Of a stretch of DNA of 64,000 nt, positions 31,239-45,009 are shown in pieces. Source of the DNA: Halalkalibacter akibai JCM 9157 (GTDB taxonomy: Bacteria; Bacillota; Bacilli; Bacillales; Bacillaceae_D); the NCBI RefSeq assembly GCF_000513135.1, contig NZ_BAUV01000017.1, positions 1 through 64,000 of the forward strand, read 5' to 3'. Every line of letters starts with the position of its first letter. Position 1 is the stretch's first letter. The notes under the pieces are model-generated. The model ran no database searches, was not told the origin of the DNA, and saw only the letters and a list, made by a program, of their open reading frames with translations. Made by a program: the position numbers and the translations under genes.

Positions 31239-33317
31239 ATGGCAAGAGAGTTCTCCTTGAAAGATACACGTAATATCGGTATCATGGCTCACATTGATGC
31301 TGGTAAAACAACAACAACTGAACGTGTACTTTTCTACACTGGACGTATCCATAAAATCGGTGAAACTCATGAAGGTGCATCTCAAATGGACTGGATGGCA
31401 CAGGAGCAAGAGCGTGGTATCACGATCACTTCTGCTGCTACAACAGCTTCTTGGAAAGATCACCGCATTAACATCATTGATACACCTGGACACGTAGACT
31501 TCACAGTTGAAGTAGAACGTTCATTACGTGTATTGGACGGAGCTGTAGCAGTACTTGATGCTCAATCTGGTGTTGAGCCTCAAACAGAAACAGTTTGGCG
31601 TCAAGCAACAACTTATGGTGTACCGCGTGTTGTTTTCGTTAACAAAATGGACAAAACCGGTGCTGATTTCCTTTACTCTGTAGGTACTCTTCGCGACCGC
31701 CTACAAGCGAATGCACATCCAATCCAATTACCAATTGGTGCGGAAGATGACTTCGAAGGTATCATTGACTTGATCGACATGGTTGCATACTACTATGAAG
31801 ATGATCTTGGAACTCGTACTGAAGCTAAAGAAATTCCTGCTGATTTAAAGGATAAGGCTCAAGAGTTACATGAACAACTTGTAGAAGCTGCTGCTGAGCT
31901 TGACGAAGAGTTAATGATGAAATATTTAGAAGGTGAAGAACTAACGAAGGAAGAACTTAAGAGTGCAATCCGTAAAGGAACTTGTAACGTTGAGTTCTAC
32001 CCAGTTATTTGTGGTTCGGCATTTAAGAACAAAGGTGTTCAGCTTATGCTTGATGCTGTTCTTGATTACCTTCCATCACCTGTTGATGTACCAGCTATCA
32101 AAGGTATTATCCCTGATTCAGAAGAAGAAGTTACACGTGAGTCTAGCGATGAAGCACCATTTTCTGCTTTAGCGTTTAAGGTTATGACTGACCCTTACGT
32201 TGGTAAACTTACATTCTTCCGAGTGTACTCTGGTACATTAGATTCAGGTTCATATGTAAGAAACTCTACAAAAGGCAAACGTGAGCGTGTTGGACGTATT
32301 CTACAAATGCATGCAAACTCTCGTGAGGAAATCTCAACAGTTTACGCTGGAGATATTGCTGCTGCTGTAGGTTTGAAAGATACAACAACTGGGGATACTC
32401 TTTGTGATGAAAAGAATCTTGTAATTCTTGAATCTATGGATTTCCCAGAGCCAGTTATCTCATTATCTGTAGAGCCTAAGTCTAAGGCTGACCAAGATAA
32501 AATGGGTATGGCTCTTGCGAAGCTTGCTGAGGAAGATCCAACTTTCCGTACTGAAACAAACGAAGAAACTGGTCAAACAATTATCTCTGGTATGGGTGAA
32601 CTTCACCTTGATATCATTGTTGACCGTATGAGACGTGAGTTTAAAGTAGAGGCTAATGTTGGTGCACCTCAAGTTTCTTATCGTGAAACAATTCGCCAAA
32701 CTGCACAAGTTGAAGGTAAATTTGTTCGTCAATCAGGTGGACGTGGACAATTTGGACACGTTTGGATTGAATTCTCTCCTAACGAAGAGGGAGCAGGTTT
32801 TGAATTCGAGAATGCAGTTGTCGGTGGATCAGTTCCTCGTGAATACATTGGATCTGTTGAACAAGGAATCAAAGAATCACTTGTTAATGGTATGGTAGCT
32901 GGTTACCCAATTATCGATATCAAAGCTAAGTTATTCGATGGTTCTTACCATGATGTTGACTCAAGTGAAATGGCGTTTAAGATCGCTGCTTCAATGGCAC
33001 TTAAAAATGCCAAGTCAAAATGTGGTGCTGTATTACTTGAGCCACTAATGAAAGTTGAAGTTGTTATTCCTGAAGAGTACATGGGAGATGTAATGGGTGA
33101 CGTTACAGCTCGTCGTGGACGCGTTGAAGGAATGGAAGCACGCGGAAATGCTCAAATTGTAAAAGCATTTGTTCCACTTGCTGAAATGTTTGGTTACGCA
33201 ACTTCATTACGTTCACGTACTCAAGGACGTGGTACGTACTCAATGGTATTTGATCACTATGAAGAAGTACCTAAGAGCATTGGTGAAGAAATTATTAAAA
33301 AGCAAACTGGCCAATAA
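31239..33317 (+). CDS. fusA: Elongation factor G
   Basis: Translocation GTPase of 692 residues. G1 is [13 protein letters not shown]2 [11 protein letters not shown]3 DTPGHVDF and G4 [10 protein letters not shown]. Domains II-V follow with full length, ending in the family-typical [21 protein letters not shown] region. RBS AGGAAGGAG. Confidence 0.98.
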   Translation: MAREFSLKDTRNIGIMAHIDAGKTTTTERVLFYTGRIHKIGETHEGASQMDWMAQEQERGITITSAATTASWKDHRINIIDTPGHVDFTVEVERSLRVLDGAVAVLDAQSGVEPQTETVWRQATTYGVPRVVFVNKMDKTGADFLYSVGTLRDRLQANAHPIQLPIGAEDDFEGIIDLIDMVAYYYEDDLGTRTEAKEIPADLKDKAQELHEQLVEAAAELDEELMMKYLEGEELTKEELKSAIRKGTCNVEFYPVICGSAFKNKGVQLMLDAVLDYLPSPVDVPAIKGIIPDSEEEVTRESSDEAPFSALAFKVMTDPYVGKLTFFRVYSGTLDSGSYVRNSTKGKRERVGRILQMHANSREEISTVYAGDIAAAVGLKDTTTGDTLCDEKNLVILESMDFPEPVISLSVEPKSKADQDKMGMALAKLAEEDPTFRTETNEETGQTIISGMGELHLDIIVDRMRREFKVEANVGAPQVSYRETIRQTAQVEGKFVRQSGGRGQFGHVWIEFSPNEEGAGFEFENAVVGGSVPREYIGSVEQGIKESLVNGMVAGYPIIDIKAKLFDGSYHDVDSSEMAFKIAASMALKNAKSKCGAVLLEPLMKVEVVIPEEYMGDVMGDVTARRGRVEGMEARGNAQIVKAFVPLAEMFGYATSLRSRTQGRGTYSMVFDHYEEVPKSIGEEIIKKQTGQ

Positions 33318-33362
33318 TAATTTCATTAAATAATTGTTTCAGATTTTAATTTGTTGTAAGCT

Positions 33363-33402
33363 AAGAAAGGTGTTATTCTTGTATGGGTATTTCACCTTTC
33401 TT
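33363..33402 (+). other. Hairpin between fusA and tuf
   Basis: AAGAAAGGTG (33363-33372) and CACCTTTCTT (33393-33402) pair over 10 bp with a 20-nt loop. No T run directly follows, so a processing or tuf-leader role is more likely than termination. I see no strong tuf promoter in 33318-33457. Confidence 0.45.
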
Positions 33403-33457
33403 ATCCATAAAAAAATACTTACTTATACTTATGTTCAATTAAGGGAGGAAATGAATC

Positions 33458-34648
33458 ATGGCTAAAGCAAAATTTGACCGTTCAAAAACACATGCCAATA
33501 TCGGTACAATTGGACACGTTGACCACGGTAAAACAACTCTAACTGCTGCAATCACTACTGTATTAGCTAAACGTTCTGGTAAAGGTGTTGCAATGGCGTA
33601 TGACGCTATCGATGGAGCTCCAGAAGAGCGTGAGCGTGGTATCACAATCTCAACTGCACACGTTGAGTATGAAACTGACAGCCGTCACTATGCACACGTA
33701 GATTGCCCAGGACACGCTGACTATGTTAAAAACATGATCACTGGTGCTGCACAAATGGACGGAGGAATCTTAGTAGTATCTGCTGCTGATGGTCCAATGC
33801 CACAAACTCGTGAGCACATTCTATTATCTCGTCAAGTAGGTGTACCTTACCTTGTTGTATTCATGAACAAGTGTGACATGGTAGACGACGAAGAGTTACT
33901 TGAATTAGTAGAAATGGAAGTTCGTGACTTACTATCTGAGTATGATTTCCCTGGTGATGACATTCCTGTTATCCAAGGTTCTGCTCTTAAAGCTTTAGAA
34001 GGAGATGCTGCTTGGGAAGAGAAAATCATCGAGCTAATGGACGCTGTTGATAGCTATATCCCAACTCCTGAGCGTGACAAAGAAAAGCCTTTCATGATGC
34101 CAGTTGAGGATGTATTCTCAATCACTGGTCGTGGTACAGTTGCTACTGGTCGTGTTGAGCGTGGACAACTTAACGTTGGTGACACAATTGACATCATCGG
34201 TATCACTGAAGAGCCAAAATCTACTACTTGTACTGGAGTAGAAATGTTCCGTAAGCTTCTTGATTATGCTGAAGCTGGAGACAACATTGGTGCACTTCTT
34301 CGTGGGGTTGCTCGTGATGAAGTTCAACGTGGTCAAGTACTTGCTAAGCCAGGTACAATCACTCCACACACAAACTTCAAAGCTGAAGTTTATGTTCTTT
34401 CAAAAGAAGAGGGTGGACGTCACACTCCATTCTTCACTAACTACCGTCCTCAGTTCTACTTCCGTACAACTGACGTTACTGGAATTTGTAACCTTCCAGA
34501 AGGCGTTGAGATGGTAATGCCTGGTGACAACATCGAAATGACGGTTGAGCTTATTGCTCCAATCGCTATCGAAGAAGGTACTAAGTTCTCTATCCGTGAG
34601 GGTGGACGTACTGTTGGTGCCGGCGTTGTTGCTTCTATTCAAAAGTAA
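33458..34648 (+). CDS. tuf: Elongation factor Tu
   Basis: Delivers aminoacyl-tRNA to the ribosome. The 396-residue GTPase has G1 [31 protein letters not shown] and NKCDMVDD, then two beta-barrel domains ending KEGGRTVG-type as [25 protein letters not shown] strong terminator follows, so it ends the str operon. Confidence 0.98.
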   Translation: MAKAKFDRSKTHANIGTIGHVDHGKTTLTAAITTVLAKRSGKGVAMAYDAIDGAPEERERGITISTAHVEYETDSRHYAHVDCPGHADYVKNMITGAAQMDGGILVVSAADGPMPQTREHILLSRQVGVPYLVVFMNKCDMVDDEELLELVEMEVRDLLSEYDFPGDDIPVIQGSALKALEGDAAWEEKIIELMDAVDSYIPTPERDKEKPFMMPVEDVFSITGRGTVATGRVERGQLNVGDTIDIIGITEEPKSTTCTGVEMFRKLLDYAEAGDNIGALLRGVARDEVQRGQVLAKPGTITPHTNFKAEVYVLSKEEGGRHTPFFTNYRPQFYFRTTDVTGICNLPEGVEMVMPGDNIEMTVELIAPIAIEEGTKFSIREGGRTVGAGVVASIQK

Positions 34649-34660
34649 TAACTACAAATT

Positions 34661-34692
34661 AACCACCTTGACATTTGTCAAGGTGGTTTTAT
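34661..34692 (+). terminator. Terminator after tuf
   Basis: AACCACCTTGACA (34661-34673) and TGTCAAGGTGGTT (34676-34688) form a very stable hairpin followed by T residues. It lies between two converging genes (tuf and the MFS gene) and might also serve the minus strand, though the opposite T run is weak. Confidence 0.9.
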
Positions 34693-34698
34693 TTTGGT

Positions 34699-35898
34699 TT
34701 ATAGGTTAGTTGAATTGATTTTTTGTTTTGATAGAAAGTACATACAAATAGGAGCAAATAATGAGATAAACCCAACTGTCATAAAAGCCAACCCCCAACT
34801 ATAATGATTCAAAAAGATCCCGAATATAAGTGGAGCAAAGATAGTCGCACTAAATCCCAAAACAGATTGAACTCCTAGTGCGATGCCTAGTAACTCTGGA
34901 TCGGTGACTTCAGTAATAGCAGTATTATAAATAGGTGAGTCAGCTACTATAGTAAACCCATATAACAAAGTAATAGGAAGCATGATCAATAAAGGTAAAA
35001 AGGATAACCAACCAATTGAAAGTGTACATGTAATACTTACTATAAGAAAAATTGTTGCAATCTGTCCTCGTCCATATTTGTCGGATAACCTTCCGCCTAT
35101 ATATGTAGCAAAACCTCCAATAATTATAATAAACGCTCCCATGGTATTACCTAGTTGAATCGAAAGCCCCTGCTCATATCCCTGATTGCTAAAGTAAAAG
35201 ACTAAAAATGGACCGATCCAAGACCAAACCGCATAAAGTTCAAAGCAATGTCCGGTATATCCAGCATTAATAAGAAGGTTACGCTTTTTAAAGATACCCT
35301 TAAGTTTTTTAAACGTTAAACTTTGACTAGTTAACTTAATTGAAGTTGGGATACGGATAATTAAGATTAGTAGTGCAGCTACTATACTGAGTAACGATGT
35401 AATAATAATGACGCCCTGCCAACCGACAATATTGATAAACATGGCTGAAATTAAAAGTGAACTACCTGAACCAACAACTAATGAACCAACATAAATACCA
35501 AGGGCTCTACCTCTTTTTTTAGGTGGGAAGATCTCAGCTACCATTTTCATCCCTGGTACATAGATACCTGCAACACCAATTCCTGATAAAGTTCGTAATA
35601 GTAGTGCAGACCAAAAGCCTTCAGCCCAAAAGGCAAAGGCAAGTCCCGAGATACCAGCTAAAAAGGCACCAAATACAAATGAGTACTTAGGGTTATAAGC
35701 AGTTATTAAAAAGCTGTAAAAAATAATGGCAATTACATAACCGATGTGAAAAAAAGCAAGAATTACACCTGATTGACTTGAAGTAAGGTTCCATTCAGTC
35801 TCTATGACAGGAATAATAGAAGAGTAATTAAACCACACCTGCATAACAAAAAATTGGGCTATTGCCAAAAACCATAATACTCTGTTTGAATTGTTCAC
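34699..35898 (-). CDS. MFS transporter, unknown substrate
   Basis: A membrane transporter of the major facilitator superfamily, about 399 residues with roughly 12 hydrophobic segments. The loop between helices 2 and 3 is replaced by a YNPKYSF-type segment, and the half-signature GGRLSDKYGRGQ lies between helices 8 and 9. PPKKRGRALGIYVGS is the cytosolic loop in the N half. The ATG at 35904 directly abuts AGGAGG, so I prefer GTG at 35898, 6 bp from that RBS. It is the only minus-strand gene recognised and interrupts the str-S10 region; B. subtilis has ybaC here. The substrate cannot be told. Confidence 0.85.
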   Translation of the reverse strand: MNNSNRVLWFLAIAQFFVMQVWFNYSSIIPVIETEWNLTSSQSGVILAFFHIGYVIAIIFYSFLITAYNPKYSFVFGAFLAGISGLAFAFWAEGFWSALLLRTLSGIGVAGIYVPGMKMVAEIFPPKKRGRALGIYVGSLVVGSGSSLLISAMFINIVGWQGVIIITSLLSIVAALLILIIRIPTSIKLTSQSLTFKKLKGIFKKRNLLINAGYTGHCFELYAVWSWIGPFLVFYFSNQGYEQGLSIQLGNTMGAFIIIIGGFATYIGGRLSDKYGRGQIATIFLIVSITCTLSIGWLSFLPLLIMLPITLLYGFTIVADSPIYNTAITEVTDPELLGIALGVQSVLGFSATIFAPLIFGIFLNHYSWGLAFMTVGFISLFAPICMYFLSKQKINSTNL

Positions 35899-35929
35899 AA
35901 CCATCCTCCTACTATATTAACTACTATTA

Positions 35930-35938
35930 ATTTTAGCA
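35930..35938 (-). promoter_or_regulatory. Possible extended -10 for the MFS gene
   Basis: Read on the minus strand, TGC is followed by TAAAAT (35935 to 35930), about 30 bp before the start. The -35 is poor. Confidence 0.4.
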
Positions 35939-35996
35939 GAAGAAAGAACTTACAGCATTTACTAATAGAGGTTTTGCATAAAAGTTAAGTTAGACA

Positions 35997-36025
35997 TTGC
36001 TTTTTTAATCTCTGGGTTATATAAT
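35997..36025 (+). promoter_or_regulatory. S10 operon promoter P1
   Basis: TTGCTT (35997-36002), 17 bp, TATAAT (36020-36025). Confidence 0.7.
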
Positions 36026-36047
36026 AGGAAAAGTGTGATCAACGTAA

Positions 36048-36524
<477 letters not shown>

Positions 36525-36612
36525 TCTTAAAATATAACTTAAATAATGTTTACACATTATTATGATATGAAAATGGCAAAAAAAATATGATTTTTTATAG
36601 GAGGTGTAACGG

Positions 36613-37242
36613 ATGACCAAAGGAATCTTAGGTAGAAAAATTGGCATGACACAAATTTTCGCTGAAAATGGTGAAGTAATCCCAGTAACAGTAATTGAAG
36701 CAGAACCAAATGTTGTTCTTCAAAAGAAGACTGTTGATTCTGACGGATACGAAGCAATCCAAGTTGGGTTTGCAGACCAAAAGAAAGCAAATGCTAACAA
36801 GCCAGCTGAAGGCCACGCTGCAAAAGCAAACACGGCTCCTAAGCGCTTCATCAAGGAAATCCGTAACGTAAATCTTGACGAGTATGAAGTAGGTCAAGAA
36901 GTTAAGGTAGATACATTCACAGAAGGTGATGTAGTTGATGTAACAGGAACGTCTAAAGGGAAAGGTTTCCAAGGTGCTATCAAGCGTCATAACCAATCTC
37001 GCGGACCGATGTCACATGGTTCTCGCTATCACCGTCGCCCAGGTTCAATGGGACCTGTAGCTCCAAACCGTGTATTCAAAGGGAAATTACTTCCTGGACG
37101 TATGGGTGGAGAAACAATCACAGTTCAAAATCTTGAAATCGTAAAAGTGGATACAGAACGTAACCTACTTTTAGTTAAAGGAAATGTTCCTGGAGCTAAA
37201 AAGAGCTATGTACAAATCCAAAGTGCGGTTAAAGTTAAATAA
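36613..37242 (+). CDS. rplC: Ribosomal protein L3
   Basis: A 209-residue 50S assembly protein near the peptidyl transferase centre. [16 protein letters not shown] at the start and the extended loop [18 protein letters not shown] are characteristic. RBS ATAGGAGGTG. Confidence 0.98.
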   Translation: MTKGILGRKIGMTQIFAENGEVIPVTVIEAEPNVVLQKKTVDSDGYEAIQVGFADQKKANANKPAEGHAAKANTAPKRFIKEIRNVNLDEYEVGQEVKVDTFTEGDVVDVTGTSKGKGFQGAIKRHNQSRGPMSHGSRYHRRPGSMGPVAPNRVFKGKLLPGRMGGETITVQNLEIVKVDTERNLLLVKGNVPGAKKSYVQIQSAVKVK

Positions 37243-37268
37243 GAAATATTAGAAAGGAGGACACATCA

Positions 37269-37891
37269 ATGCCGAAAGTAGCTTTATTTAACCAAACAGG
37301 TTCACAAGTTGGAGATATCGAATTAGCGGATTCTGTTTTTGGTATCGAACCAAACACAAGTGTGCTTCATGACGCGGTTGTGATGCAACAAGCTTCACTA
37401 CGTCAAGGTACACACAAAACTAAAGGACGTTCTGAAGTACGTGGTGGTGGTCGTAAGCCATGGCGTCAAAAGGGAACTGGTCGTGCTCGTCAAGGTCTAT
37501 CCGTTCACCTCAATGGGTTGGTGGTGGAGTCGTATTCGGACCAACACCTCGTAGCTACAGCTACAAATTACCGAAAAAGGTACGTCGTTTAGCAATTAAA
37601 TCTGCTTTATCTAGTAAAGTTCAAGCAGAAGAGATTGTAGTACTAGACAACTTATCATTTGATGCACCAAAGACAAAAGAAATGGCTGCAGTTCTTTCTG
37701 GTCTTTCTATTGATCGTAAAGCATTAGTTGTAACAGCTGATTATAACGAAGCAGTTGCTCTTTCTGCACGTAATCTTCCTGGCATAACGTTTGTTACTGC
37801 TGAGGGTGTAAGCGTGCTTGATGTGCTTAAGCATGATAAGCTTGTTATTACGAAAGACGCCGTTCAAAAGGTAGAGGAGGTGCTTGCGTAA
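37269..37891 (+). CDS. rplD: Ribosomal protein L4 (one-base frameshift)
   Basis: A 50S protein lining the exit tunnel. The first part reads [15 protein letters not shown] to GTGRARQG in frame 1. The rest (from about 37498, [11 protein letters not shown] then [19 protein letters not shown]) is in the frame produced by losing one base. Restoring a T after 37496 (GGT-TCT-ATC) joins GRARQG to SIRSPQW, the family sequence. L4 is required for 50S assembly, so a base-calling error is the likely cause. RBS AAAGGAGG; its stop overlaps the rplW start by one base. Confidence 0.92.
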
Positions 37892-38181
37892 TGTCAAACG
37901 CTCGTGATATCATTAAGCGCCCTGTGATTACTGAACGTTCAACTGATCTAATGAGTGATAAGAGATATACATTCGAAGTTGATGTACGTGCTAACAAAAC
38001 TCAAATCAAAGATGCTATTGAAGAGATCTTTGAAGTGAAAGTTGATAAAGTAAACACAATGAATTATAAAGGTAAATCAAAGCGTTTTGGTCGTTACACG
38101 GGTTACACAGCTCGTCGTAAAAAAGCGATCGTTACATTATCACCTGAGAGCAAAGAATTAGAGTTCTTTGAAGGTGTATAA
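37891..38181 (+). CDS. rplW: Ribosomal protein L23
   Basis: A 96-residue tunnel-exit protein and docking site for trigger factor and SRP. Core motifs: [11 protein letters not shown] at the start and [22 protein letters not shown]. The start overlaps the rplD stop (TAATG), implying coupled translation. Confidence 0.97.
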   Translation: MSNARDIIKRPVITERSTDLMSDKRYTFEVDVRANKTQIKDAIEEIFEVKVDKVNTMNYKGKSKRFGRYTGYTARRKKAIVTLSPESKELEFFEGV

Positions 38182-38209
38182 GAAGTAATAGAGAAGGAGG
38201 GAACTGAAA

Positions 38210-39040
38210 ATGGCGATTAAGAAGTATAAACCAACCAGTGCCGGCCGTCGTGGTATGTCCGTATTAGATTTCGCGGAAATCACTACTGATAAGCCGGAAA
38301 AATCGTTACTAGCACCTTTACACAAAAAAGGCGGACGTAACAACCAAGGTAAGTTAACTGTACGTCACCAAGGTGGCGGACATAAGCGTCAATATCGTGT
38401 GATTGATTTCAAACGTAACAAAGATGGTATTCCAGGCCGCGTTGCTACGATCGAGTATGATCCAAACCGTTCTGCTAACATCGCACTTATCAACTATGTT
38501 GATGGTGAAAAACGTTACATTCTTGCTCCAAAAGGACTTAAAGTTGATATGATGATCGAATCTGGTGCAGAAGCGGATATCAAAGTAGGTAATGCTTTAC
38601 CACTTAAAAATATTCCTGTTGGTACTGTGATTCACAATATCGAACTTAAGCCTGGAAAAGGTGGACAATTAGTCCGTTCTGCTGGAACAGAAGCTCAATT
38701 GCTTGGTAAAGAAGGAGATTATGTTCTTGTTCGTTTGAACTCTGGTGAGACACGCTACATCTTAGCTACTTGCCGTGCTACTATCGGTCAAGTTGGTAAT
38801 CTTGAGCATGAGTTAGTTAATATCGGTAAAGCTGGTCGCTCACGTTGGTTAGGTAAACGCCCAACTGTACGTGGATCTGTTATGAACCCGAATGATCACC
38901 CACACGGTGGTGGTGAAGGACGTTCTCCAATCGGACGTAAATCTCCAATGTCACCATGGGGTAAACCAACTCTTGGTTACAAAACTCGTAAGAAAAACAA
39001 AGCGTCAGATAAGTACATTGTACGTCGTCGTAAAAAATAA
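38210..39040 (+). CDS. rplB: Ribosomal protein L2
   Basis: A 276-residue primary 23S-binding protein, important for subunit association and peptidyl transfer. [20 protein letters not shown] and the C-terminal [21 protein letters not shown], with its conserved histidine, are complete. RBS AAGGAGGGA. Confidence 0.98.
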   Translation: MAIKKYKPTSAGRRGMSVLDFAEITTDKPEKSLLAPLHKKGGRNNQGKLTVRHQGGGHKRQYRVIDFKRNKDGIPGRVATIEYDPNRSANIALINYVDGEKRYILAPKGLKVDMMIESGAEADIKVGNALPLKNIPVGTVIHNIELKPGKGGQLVRSAGTEAQLLGKEGDYVLVRLNSGETRYILATCRATIGQVGNLEHELVNIGKAGRSRWLGKRPTVRGSVMNPNDHPHGGGEGRSPIGRKSPMSPWGKPTLGYKTRKKNKASDKYIVRRRKK

Positions 39041-39100
39041 CGGGGTTGCACTGCGGTTCTCTATTAGAACCGTAGCACAATCACGAAGGGAGGTTTTCTC

Positions 39101-39379
39101 ATGGGTCGTAGTTTGAAAAAGGGACCTTTTGTCGATGATCATCTTATGAAGAAAGTTGAAGCAATGAATGAAACTGAGGATAAGAGAGTCATCAAAACTT
39201 GGTCACGTCGTTCAACGATTTTTCCTGAGTTCATCGGTCACACAATCGCAGTTTATGATGGCCGTAAGCACGTGCCTGTATACGTTTCTGAGGACATGGT
39301 TGGTCACAAACTTGGTGAATTCGCACCAACTCGTACGTATAAAGGTCATGCAGCTGATGATAAGAAAACAAGACGTTAA
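39101..39379 (+). CDS. rpsS: Ribosomal protein S19
   Basis: A 92-residue 30S head protein bound with S13. [19 protein letters not shown] start and [18 protein letters not shown], followed by [16 protein letters not shown], identify it. RBS AAGGGAGG. Confidence 0.98.
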   Translation: MGRSLKKGPFVDDHLMKKVEAMNETEDKRVIKTWSRRSTIFPEFIGHTIAVYDGRKHVPVYVSEDMVGHKLGEFAPTRTYKGHAADDKKTRR

Positions 39380-39407
39380 TATGTAAGTAAGAGAGGAGGT
39401 CAATCCT

Positions 39408-39749
39408 ATGCAAGCTAAAGCAGTAGCAAGACAAGTTCGTATTGCTCCTCGTAAAGTGCGCTTGGTTATTGATTTGATTCGTGGTAAGCAAGTTGGTGAG
39501 GCTGTAGCTATTCTACGTCACACGCCTAAAGCTGCTTCTCCAGTTGTAGAAAAGCTTTTAAACTCTGCAATCGCGAACGCTGAACATAACTACGAAATGG
39601 AGCCAAACAACCTTGTAATTAGCGAAGCGTTTGTAGACGAAGGTGTTACTTTAAAACGTTTCCGTCCACGTGCTATGGGACGTGCTAGCCGTATTAACAA
39701 ACGTACTAGCCACATTACATTAGTTGTAACAGAAAAGAAGGAGGGATAA
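39408..39749 (+). CDS. rplV: Ribosomal protein L22
   Basis: A 113-residue protein whose beta-hairpin ([19 protein letters not shown]) reaches into the exit tunnel, the site of macrolide-resistance changes; it looks wild type here. RBS GAGAGGAGG. Confidence 0.98.
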   Translation: MQAKAVARQVRIAPRKVRLVIDLIRGKQVGEAVAILRHTPKAASPVVEKLLNSAIANAEHNYEMEPNNLVISEAFVDEGVTLKRFRPRAMGRASRINKRTSHITLVVTEKKEG

Positions 39750-39752
39750 CAC

Positions 39753-41042
<1,290 letters not shown>

Positions 41043-41059
41043 AAAGGAGGTTTGCGAAA

Positions 41060-41320
41060 ATGGAACGCAACCAACGTAAGGTTTACACTGGACGTGTTGT
41101 TTCTGACAAGATGGATAAAACTATCACTGTTCTTGTAGAAACTTATAAAAGAGATCGTCTTTACGGTAAGCGCGTTAAGTACTCTAAAAAGTACAAAGCA
41201 CATGATGAAAACAATAGCGCTAAGATTGGCGATGTAGTAAAAGTTATGGAAACTCGTCCGCTTTCTAAAGACAAACGTTTCCGTTTAGTTGAGATCGTTG
41301 AAGAAGCGGTTATTATCTAA
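41060..41320 (+). CDS. rpsQ: Ribosomal protein S17
   Basis: An 86-residue OB-fold 30S protein. [19 protein letters not shown] and [22 protein letters not shown] identify it. RBS AAAAGGAGG. Confidence 0.98.
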   Translation: MERNQRKVYTGRVVSDKMDKTITVLVETYKRDRLYGKRVKYSKKYKAHDENNSAKIGDVVKVMETRPLSKDKRFRLVEIVEEAVII

Positions 41321-41348
41321 TAGAAATCCTTGGTTCGAAGGGAGGTAA

Positions 41349-41723
<375 letters not shown>

Positions 41724-41762
41724 TAGAAGATAATTGAAAGGCCCTGTCAAGGAGGTGCGAAC

Positions 41763-42083
41763 ATGGCAAATATGCATGTCAAAAAAGGTGACACAGTAAA
41801 GGTCATCTCTGGAAAAGACAAAGGGAAACAAGGTGTAATCCTTGAGGCGTTCCCGAAGAAGAATCGTGTACTTGTTGAAGGTGTTAACATCGTGAAGAAG
41901 CATGCTAAACCTTCTCAGGATAACCCACAAGGTGGAATCTTGAATATTGAAGCACCTATTCATTCTTCCAACGTTATGCCTATTGATCCTAAGTCTGGTG
42001 AGCCTACTCGTGTAGGTTACAAAGTAGAGAACGGTAAAAAGGTACGTATTGCTAAGAAGTCTGGCGAATCTTTAGATAAGTAG
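41763..42083 (+). CDS. rplX: Ribosomal protein L24
   Basis: A 106-residue assembly initiator with an N-terminal KOW motif ([18 protein letters not shown]). RBS CAAGGAGGTG. Confidence 0.98.
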   Translation: MANMHVKKGDTVKVISGKDKGKQGVILEAFPKKNRVLVEGVNIVKKHAKPSQDNPQGGILNIEAPIHSSNVMPIDPKSGEPTRVGYKVENGKKVRIAKKSGESLDK

Positions 42084-42109
42084 TCAGTGTGTGAAAGGAG
42101 GTCAATCGC

Positions 42110-42649
42110 ATGAGTCGATTAAAAGAAAAGTATACAAGTGAAATCGTTCCTTCTCTAGTTGAGAAGTTTAACTATTCATCTGTTATGGCAGTACCAAAAC
42201 TTGAAAAGATCGTTATTAACATGGGTGTTGGTGATGCTGTATCAAATGCAAAAGCTCTTGACAAAGCAGTTGAAGAATTAACAACAATTACTGGTCAAAA
42301 GCCATTAGTAACTAAAGCTAAGAAATCTATCGCTGGTTTCAAATTACGTGAAGGTATGCCTATCGGTGCGAAGGTAACTCTTCGTGGTGAGCGTATGTTT
42401 GAATTCCTTGATAAATTAATTACTGTATCACTTCCTCGTGTTCGTGACTTCCGCGGTATTTCAAAGAAAGCCTTTGATGGTCGCGGTAACTACACACTAG
42501 GTGTAAAAGAACAGTTAATTTTCCCTGAGATTGATTATGATAAAGTAGACAAAGTTCGTGGTATGGATATTGTTCTTGTAACAACTGCTAACACGGATGA
42601 AGAAGCTCGTGAACTTTTAACTCAAATGGGAATGCCATTTCAAAAATAA
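42110..42649 (+). CDS. rplE: Ribosomal protein L5
   Basis: A 179-residue 5S rRNA and tRNA-contacting protein. [20 protein letters not shown] and [21 protein letters not shown] identify it. RBS AAAGGAGG. Confidence 0.98.
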   Translation: MSRLKEKYTSEIVPSLVEKFNYSSVMAVPKLEKIVINMGVGDAVSNAKALDKAVEELTTITGQKPLVTKAKKSIAGFKLREGMPIGAKVTLRGERMFEFLDKLITVSLPRVRDFRGISKKAFDGRGNYTLGVKEQLIFPEIDYDKVDKVRGMDIVLVTTANTDEEARELLTQMGMPFQK

Positions 42650-42865
<216 letters not shown>

Positions 42866-42894
42866 TCCCAAGAACGGGAAGGAGGTAAATAATT

Positions 42895-43293
42895 ATGGTC
42901 ATGACAGATCCAATTGCAGATATGCTTACTCGTATTCGTAATGCTAACACAGTACGCCACGAGAAATTAGAATTACCTGCTTCAAAGGTGAAGAAGGAAA
43001 TTGCTGAAATTCTTAAGCGTGAAGGTTTTATTCGTGATTACGAATACATCGAAGATAACAAGCAAGGTGTAATTCGCATCTTCTTAAAATATGGTGCAAC
43101 AAATGAGCGTGTAATTACTGGTCTTAAGCGTATTAGTAAGCCTGGTCTACGTGTATACGCAAAAGCAAGTGAACTTCCTCGTGTATTAGGCGGGTTAGGA
43201 ATCGCATTAGTTTCAACATCTAATGGTGTAATGACAGATAAGGATGCTCGTCAACAACAAGTAGGCGGCGAAGTATTAGCTTACGTTTGGTAA
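42895..43293 (+). CDS. rpsH: Ribosomal protein S8
   Basis: A 132-residue primary 16S-binding protein. [18 protein letters not shown] start and C-terminal GGEVLAYVW are family hallmarks. RBS GGAAGGAGG. Confidence 0.98.
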   Translation: MVMTDPIADMLTRIRNANTVRHEKLELPASKVKKEIAEILKREGFIRDYEYIEDNKQGVIRIFLKYGATNERVITGLKRISKPGLRVYAKASELPRVLGGLGIALVSTSNGVMTDKDARQQQVGGEVLAYVW

Positions 43294-43326
43294 TACAATC
43301 CTTAAAATGAACGGAGGTGTACAAGA

Positions 43327-43863
43327 ATGTCTCGTATTGGTAAAAAGCCAGTAGAAGTACCAAGTGGAGTTACTGTTACACTTGATGGAACTTTATTTAC
43401 TGTTAAAGGTCCTAAAGGTGAACTTAGCCGTAACCTTCATGAGGATATGAAAGTTGTAATCGGAGAAAACGAAGTTACCGTTGAACGTCCTTCTGACAAC
43501 AAGTTACACCGTGCACTTCACGGTACAACTCGTAGTTTAATCAATAACATGGTTGAAGGTGTTACAAAAGGTTTCGAACGTACTCTTGAGCTTGTTGGGG
43601 TAGGTTACCGTGCTACTAAGTCAGGTCAAAAGCTTGTACTTAACGTTGGTTACTCTCATCCAGTTGAGATTACTCCTGAGCAAGGAATTGAAATTGAAGT
43701 TCCTGCTAACACAAAAGTAATCGTAAAAGGTATTGATAAAGAGCGTGTAGGTGCAATTGCATCTAACATCCGTTCTGTACGTTTACCAGAGCCTTATAAA
43801 GGTAAAGGTATTCGTTATGAAGGCGAATATATTCGTCGTAAAGAAGGTAAAACAGGTAAATAA
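43327..43863 (+). CDS. rplF: Ribosomal protein L6
   Basis: A 178-residue two-domain 50S protein near the sarcin-ricin loop. [17 protein letters not shown] start and the C-terminal [20 protein letters not shown] match. RBS CGGAGGTG. Confidence 0.98.
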   Translation: MSRIGKKPVEVPSGVTVTLDGTLFTVKGPKGELSRNLHEDMKVVIGENEVTVERPSDNKLHRALHGTTRSLINNMVEGVTKGFERTLELVGVGYRATKSGQKLVLNVGYSHPVEITPEQGIEIEVPANTKVIVKGIDKERVGAIASNIRSVRLPEPYKGKGIRYEGEYIRRKEGKTGK

Positions 43864-43893
43864 TCACTAACTCACGGAAAGGACTGACGTTCA

Positions 43894-44253
43894 ATGATTA
43901 CGAAGCGTAATAAAAACGTAGCTCGTAAGAAGCGACATGCACATGTTCGTCGTACGATCACAGGAACACCTGAACGTCCTCGCCTAAATGTTTTCCGTTC
44001 ATCTAAACACATTTACGCTCAACTTATTGATGATGTAAATGGTGTTACTCTTGCTTCTGCATCTACGCTTGATTCAGAGGTAGCTGCAGATGCAACGAAA
44101 ACAGATGCGGCTAAACTAGTAGGTGAACTCGTTGCAAAACGTGCGATTGAAAATGGACATAAAGTAGTTGTATTTGACCGTGGTGGTTATATTTATCACG
44201 GACGTGTAGCAACACTTGCGCAAGCAGCCCGCGAAGCTGGTTTGCAATTCTAA
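43894..44253 (+). CDS. rplR: Ribosomal protein L18
   Basis: A 119-residue 5S rRNA-binding protein with a basic N-terminus ([19 protein letters not shown]) and [25 protein letters not shown] at the end. The RBS (GGAAAGGA) is weaker than its neighbours'. Confidence 0.97.
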   Translation: MITKRNKNVARKKRHAHVRRTITGTPERPRLNVFRSSKHIYAQLIDDVNGVTLASASTLDSEVAADATKTDAAKLVGELVAKRAIENGHKVVVFDRGGYIYHGRVATLAQAAREAGLQF

Positions 44254-44274
44254 AGAAAAAAGGAGGGAAAACGA

Positions 44275-44775
44275 ATGCGTCGTATTGACCCTAATACGTT
44301 GGAACTTGAAGAAAAAGTTGTAGCTGTCAATCGTGTTGCTAAAGTAGTAAAAGGTGGACGTCGTTTCCGCTTTGCTGCATTAGTAGTTGTTGGCGATAAA
44401 AATGGCCACGTTGGTTTTGGTATGGGTAAAGCTCAAGAAGTACCAGAAGCAATTCGTAAGGCTGTAGAAGATGCAAAGAAAAACCTTATCGAAGTACCAG
44501 TTGTTGGAACTACAATCCCGCATGAGATCGTTGGACACTTTGGTGCTGGACGCGTATTCCTTAAAAACGCATCTGAAGGTACTGGGATCATCGCTGGTGG
44601 ACCAGTTCGTGCGGTGCTAGAATTAGCTGGTATTGGTGATATTCTTTCAAAATCTCTTGGTTCAAATAACCCAATTAACATGGTTCGTGCTACTATGCAA
44701 GGACTTAAAGGTTTAAAACGTGCTGAAGAGGTTGCTAAACTTCGCGGCAAGTCCGTGGAAGAACTATTAGGTTAA
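44275..44775 (+). CDS. rpsE: Ribosomal protein S5
   Basis: A 166-residue 30S protein at the mRNA entry. The dsRBD-like part has [21 protein letters not shown] (spectinomycin-related loop, wild type), and the second domain has [30 protein letters not shown]. Confidence 0.98.
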   Translation: MRRIDPNTLELEEKVVAVNRVAKVVKGGRRFRFAALVVVGDKNGHVGFGMGKAQEVPEAIRKAVEDAKKNLIEVPVVGTTIPHEIVGHFGAGRVFLKNASEGTGIIAGGPVRAVLELAGIGDILSKSLGSNNPINMVRATMQGLKGLKRAEEVAKLRGKSVEELLG

Positions 44776-44788
44776 GGAGGGAAAGTAA

Positions 44789-44977
44789 ATGGCTAAGAAA
44801 TTAGAAATTACCCTCACTCGTAGTCTTATCGGACGCCCGGAAGACCAACGCGTTACTGTGAATACTCTTGGTTTGCGTAAAATGCACCAAACAGTTGTTC
44901 AACAAGACAACGCTGCGATCCGTGGTATGGTAAACAAGGTATCTCACCTTTTAACTGTTAAAGAAATCGAAGCTTAA
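44789..44977 (+). CDS. rpmD: Ribosomal protein L30
   Basis: A 62-residue 50S protein. [21 protein letters not shown] and [19 protein letters not shown] are typical. RBS AAGGAGGG at the rpsE end. Confidence 0.97.
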   Translation: MAKKLEITLTRSLIGRPEDQRVTVNTLGLRKMHQTVVQQDNAAIRGMVNKVSHLLTVKEIEA

Positions 44978-45009
44978 TTGCTTATCTATAAATACGAGGA
45001 GGTGTCGAC

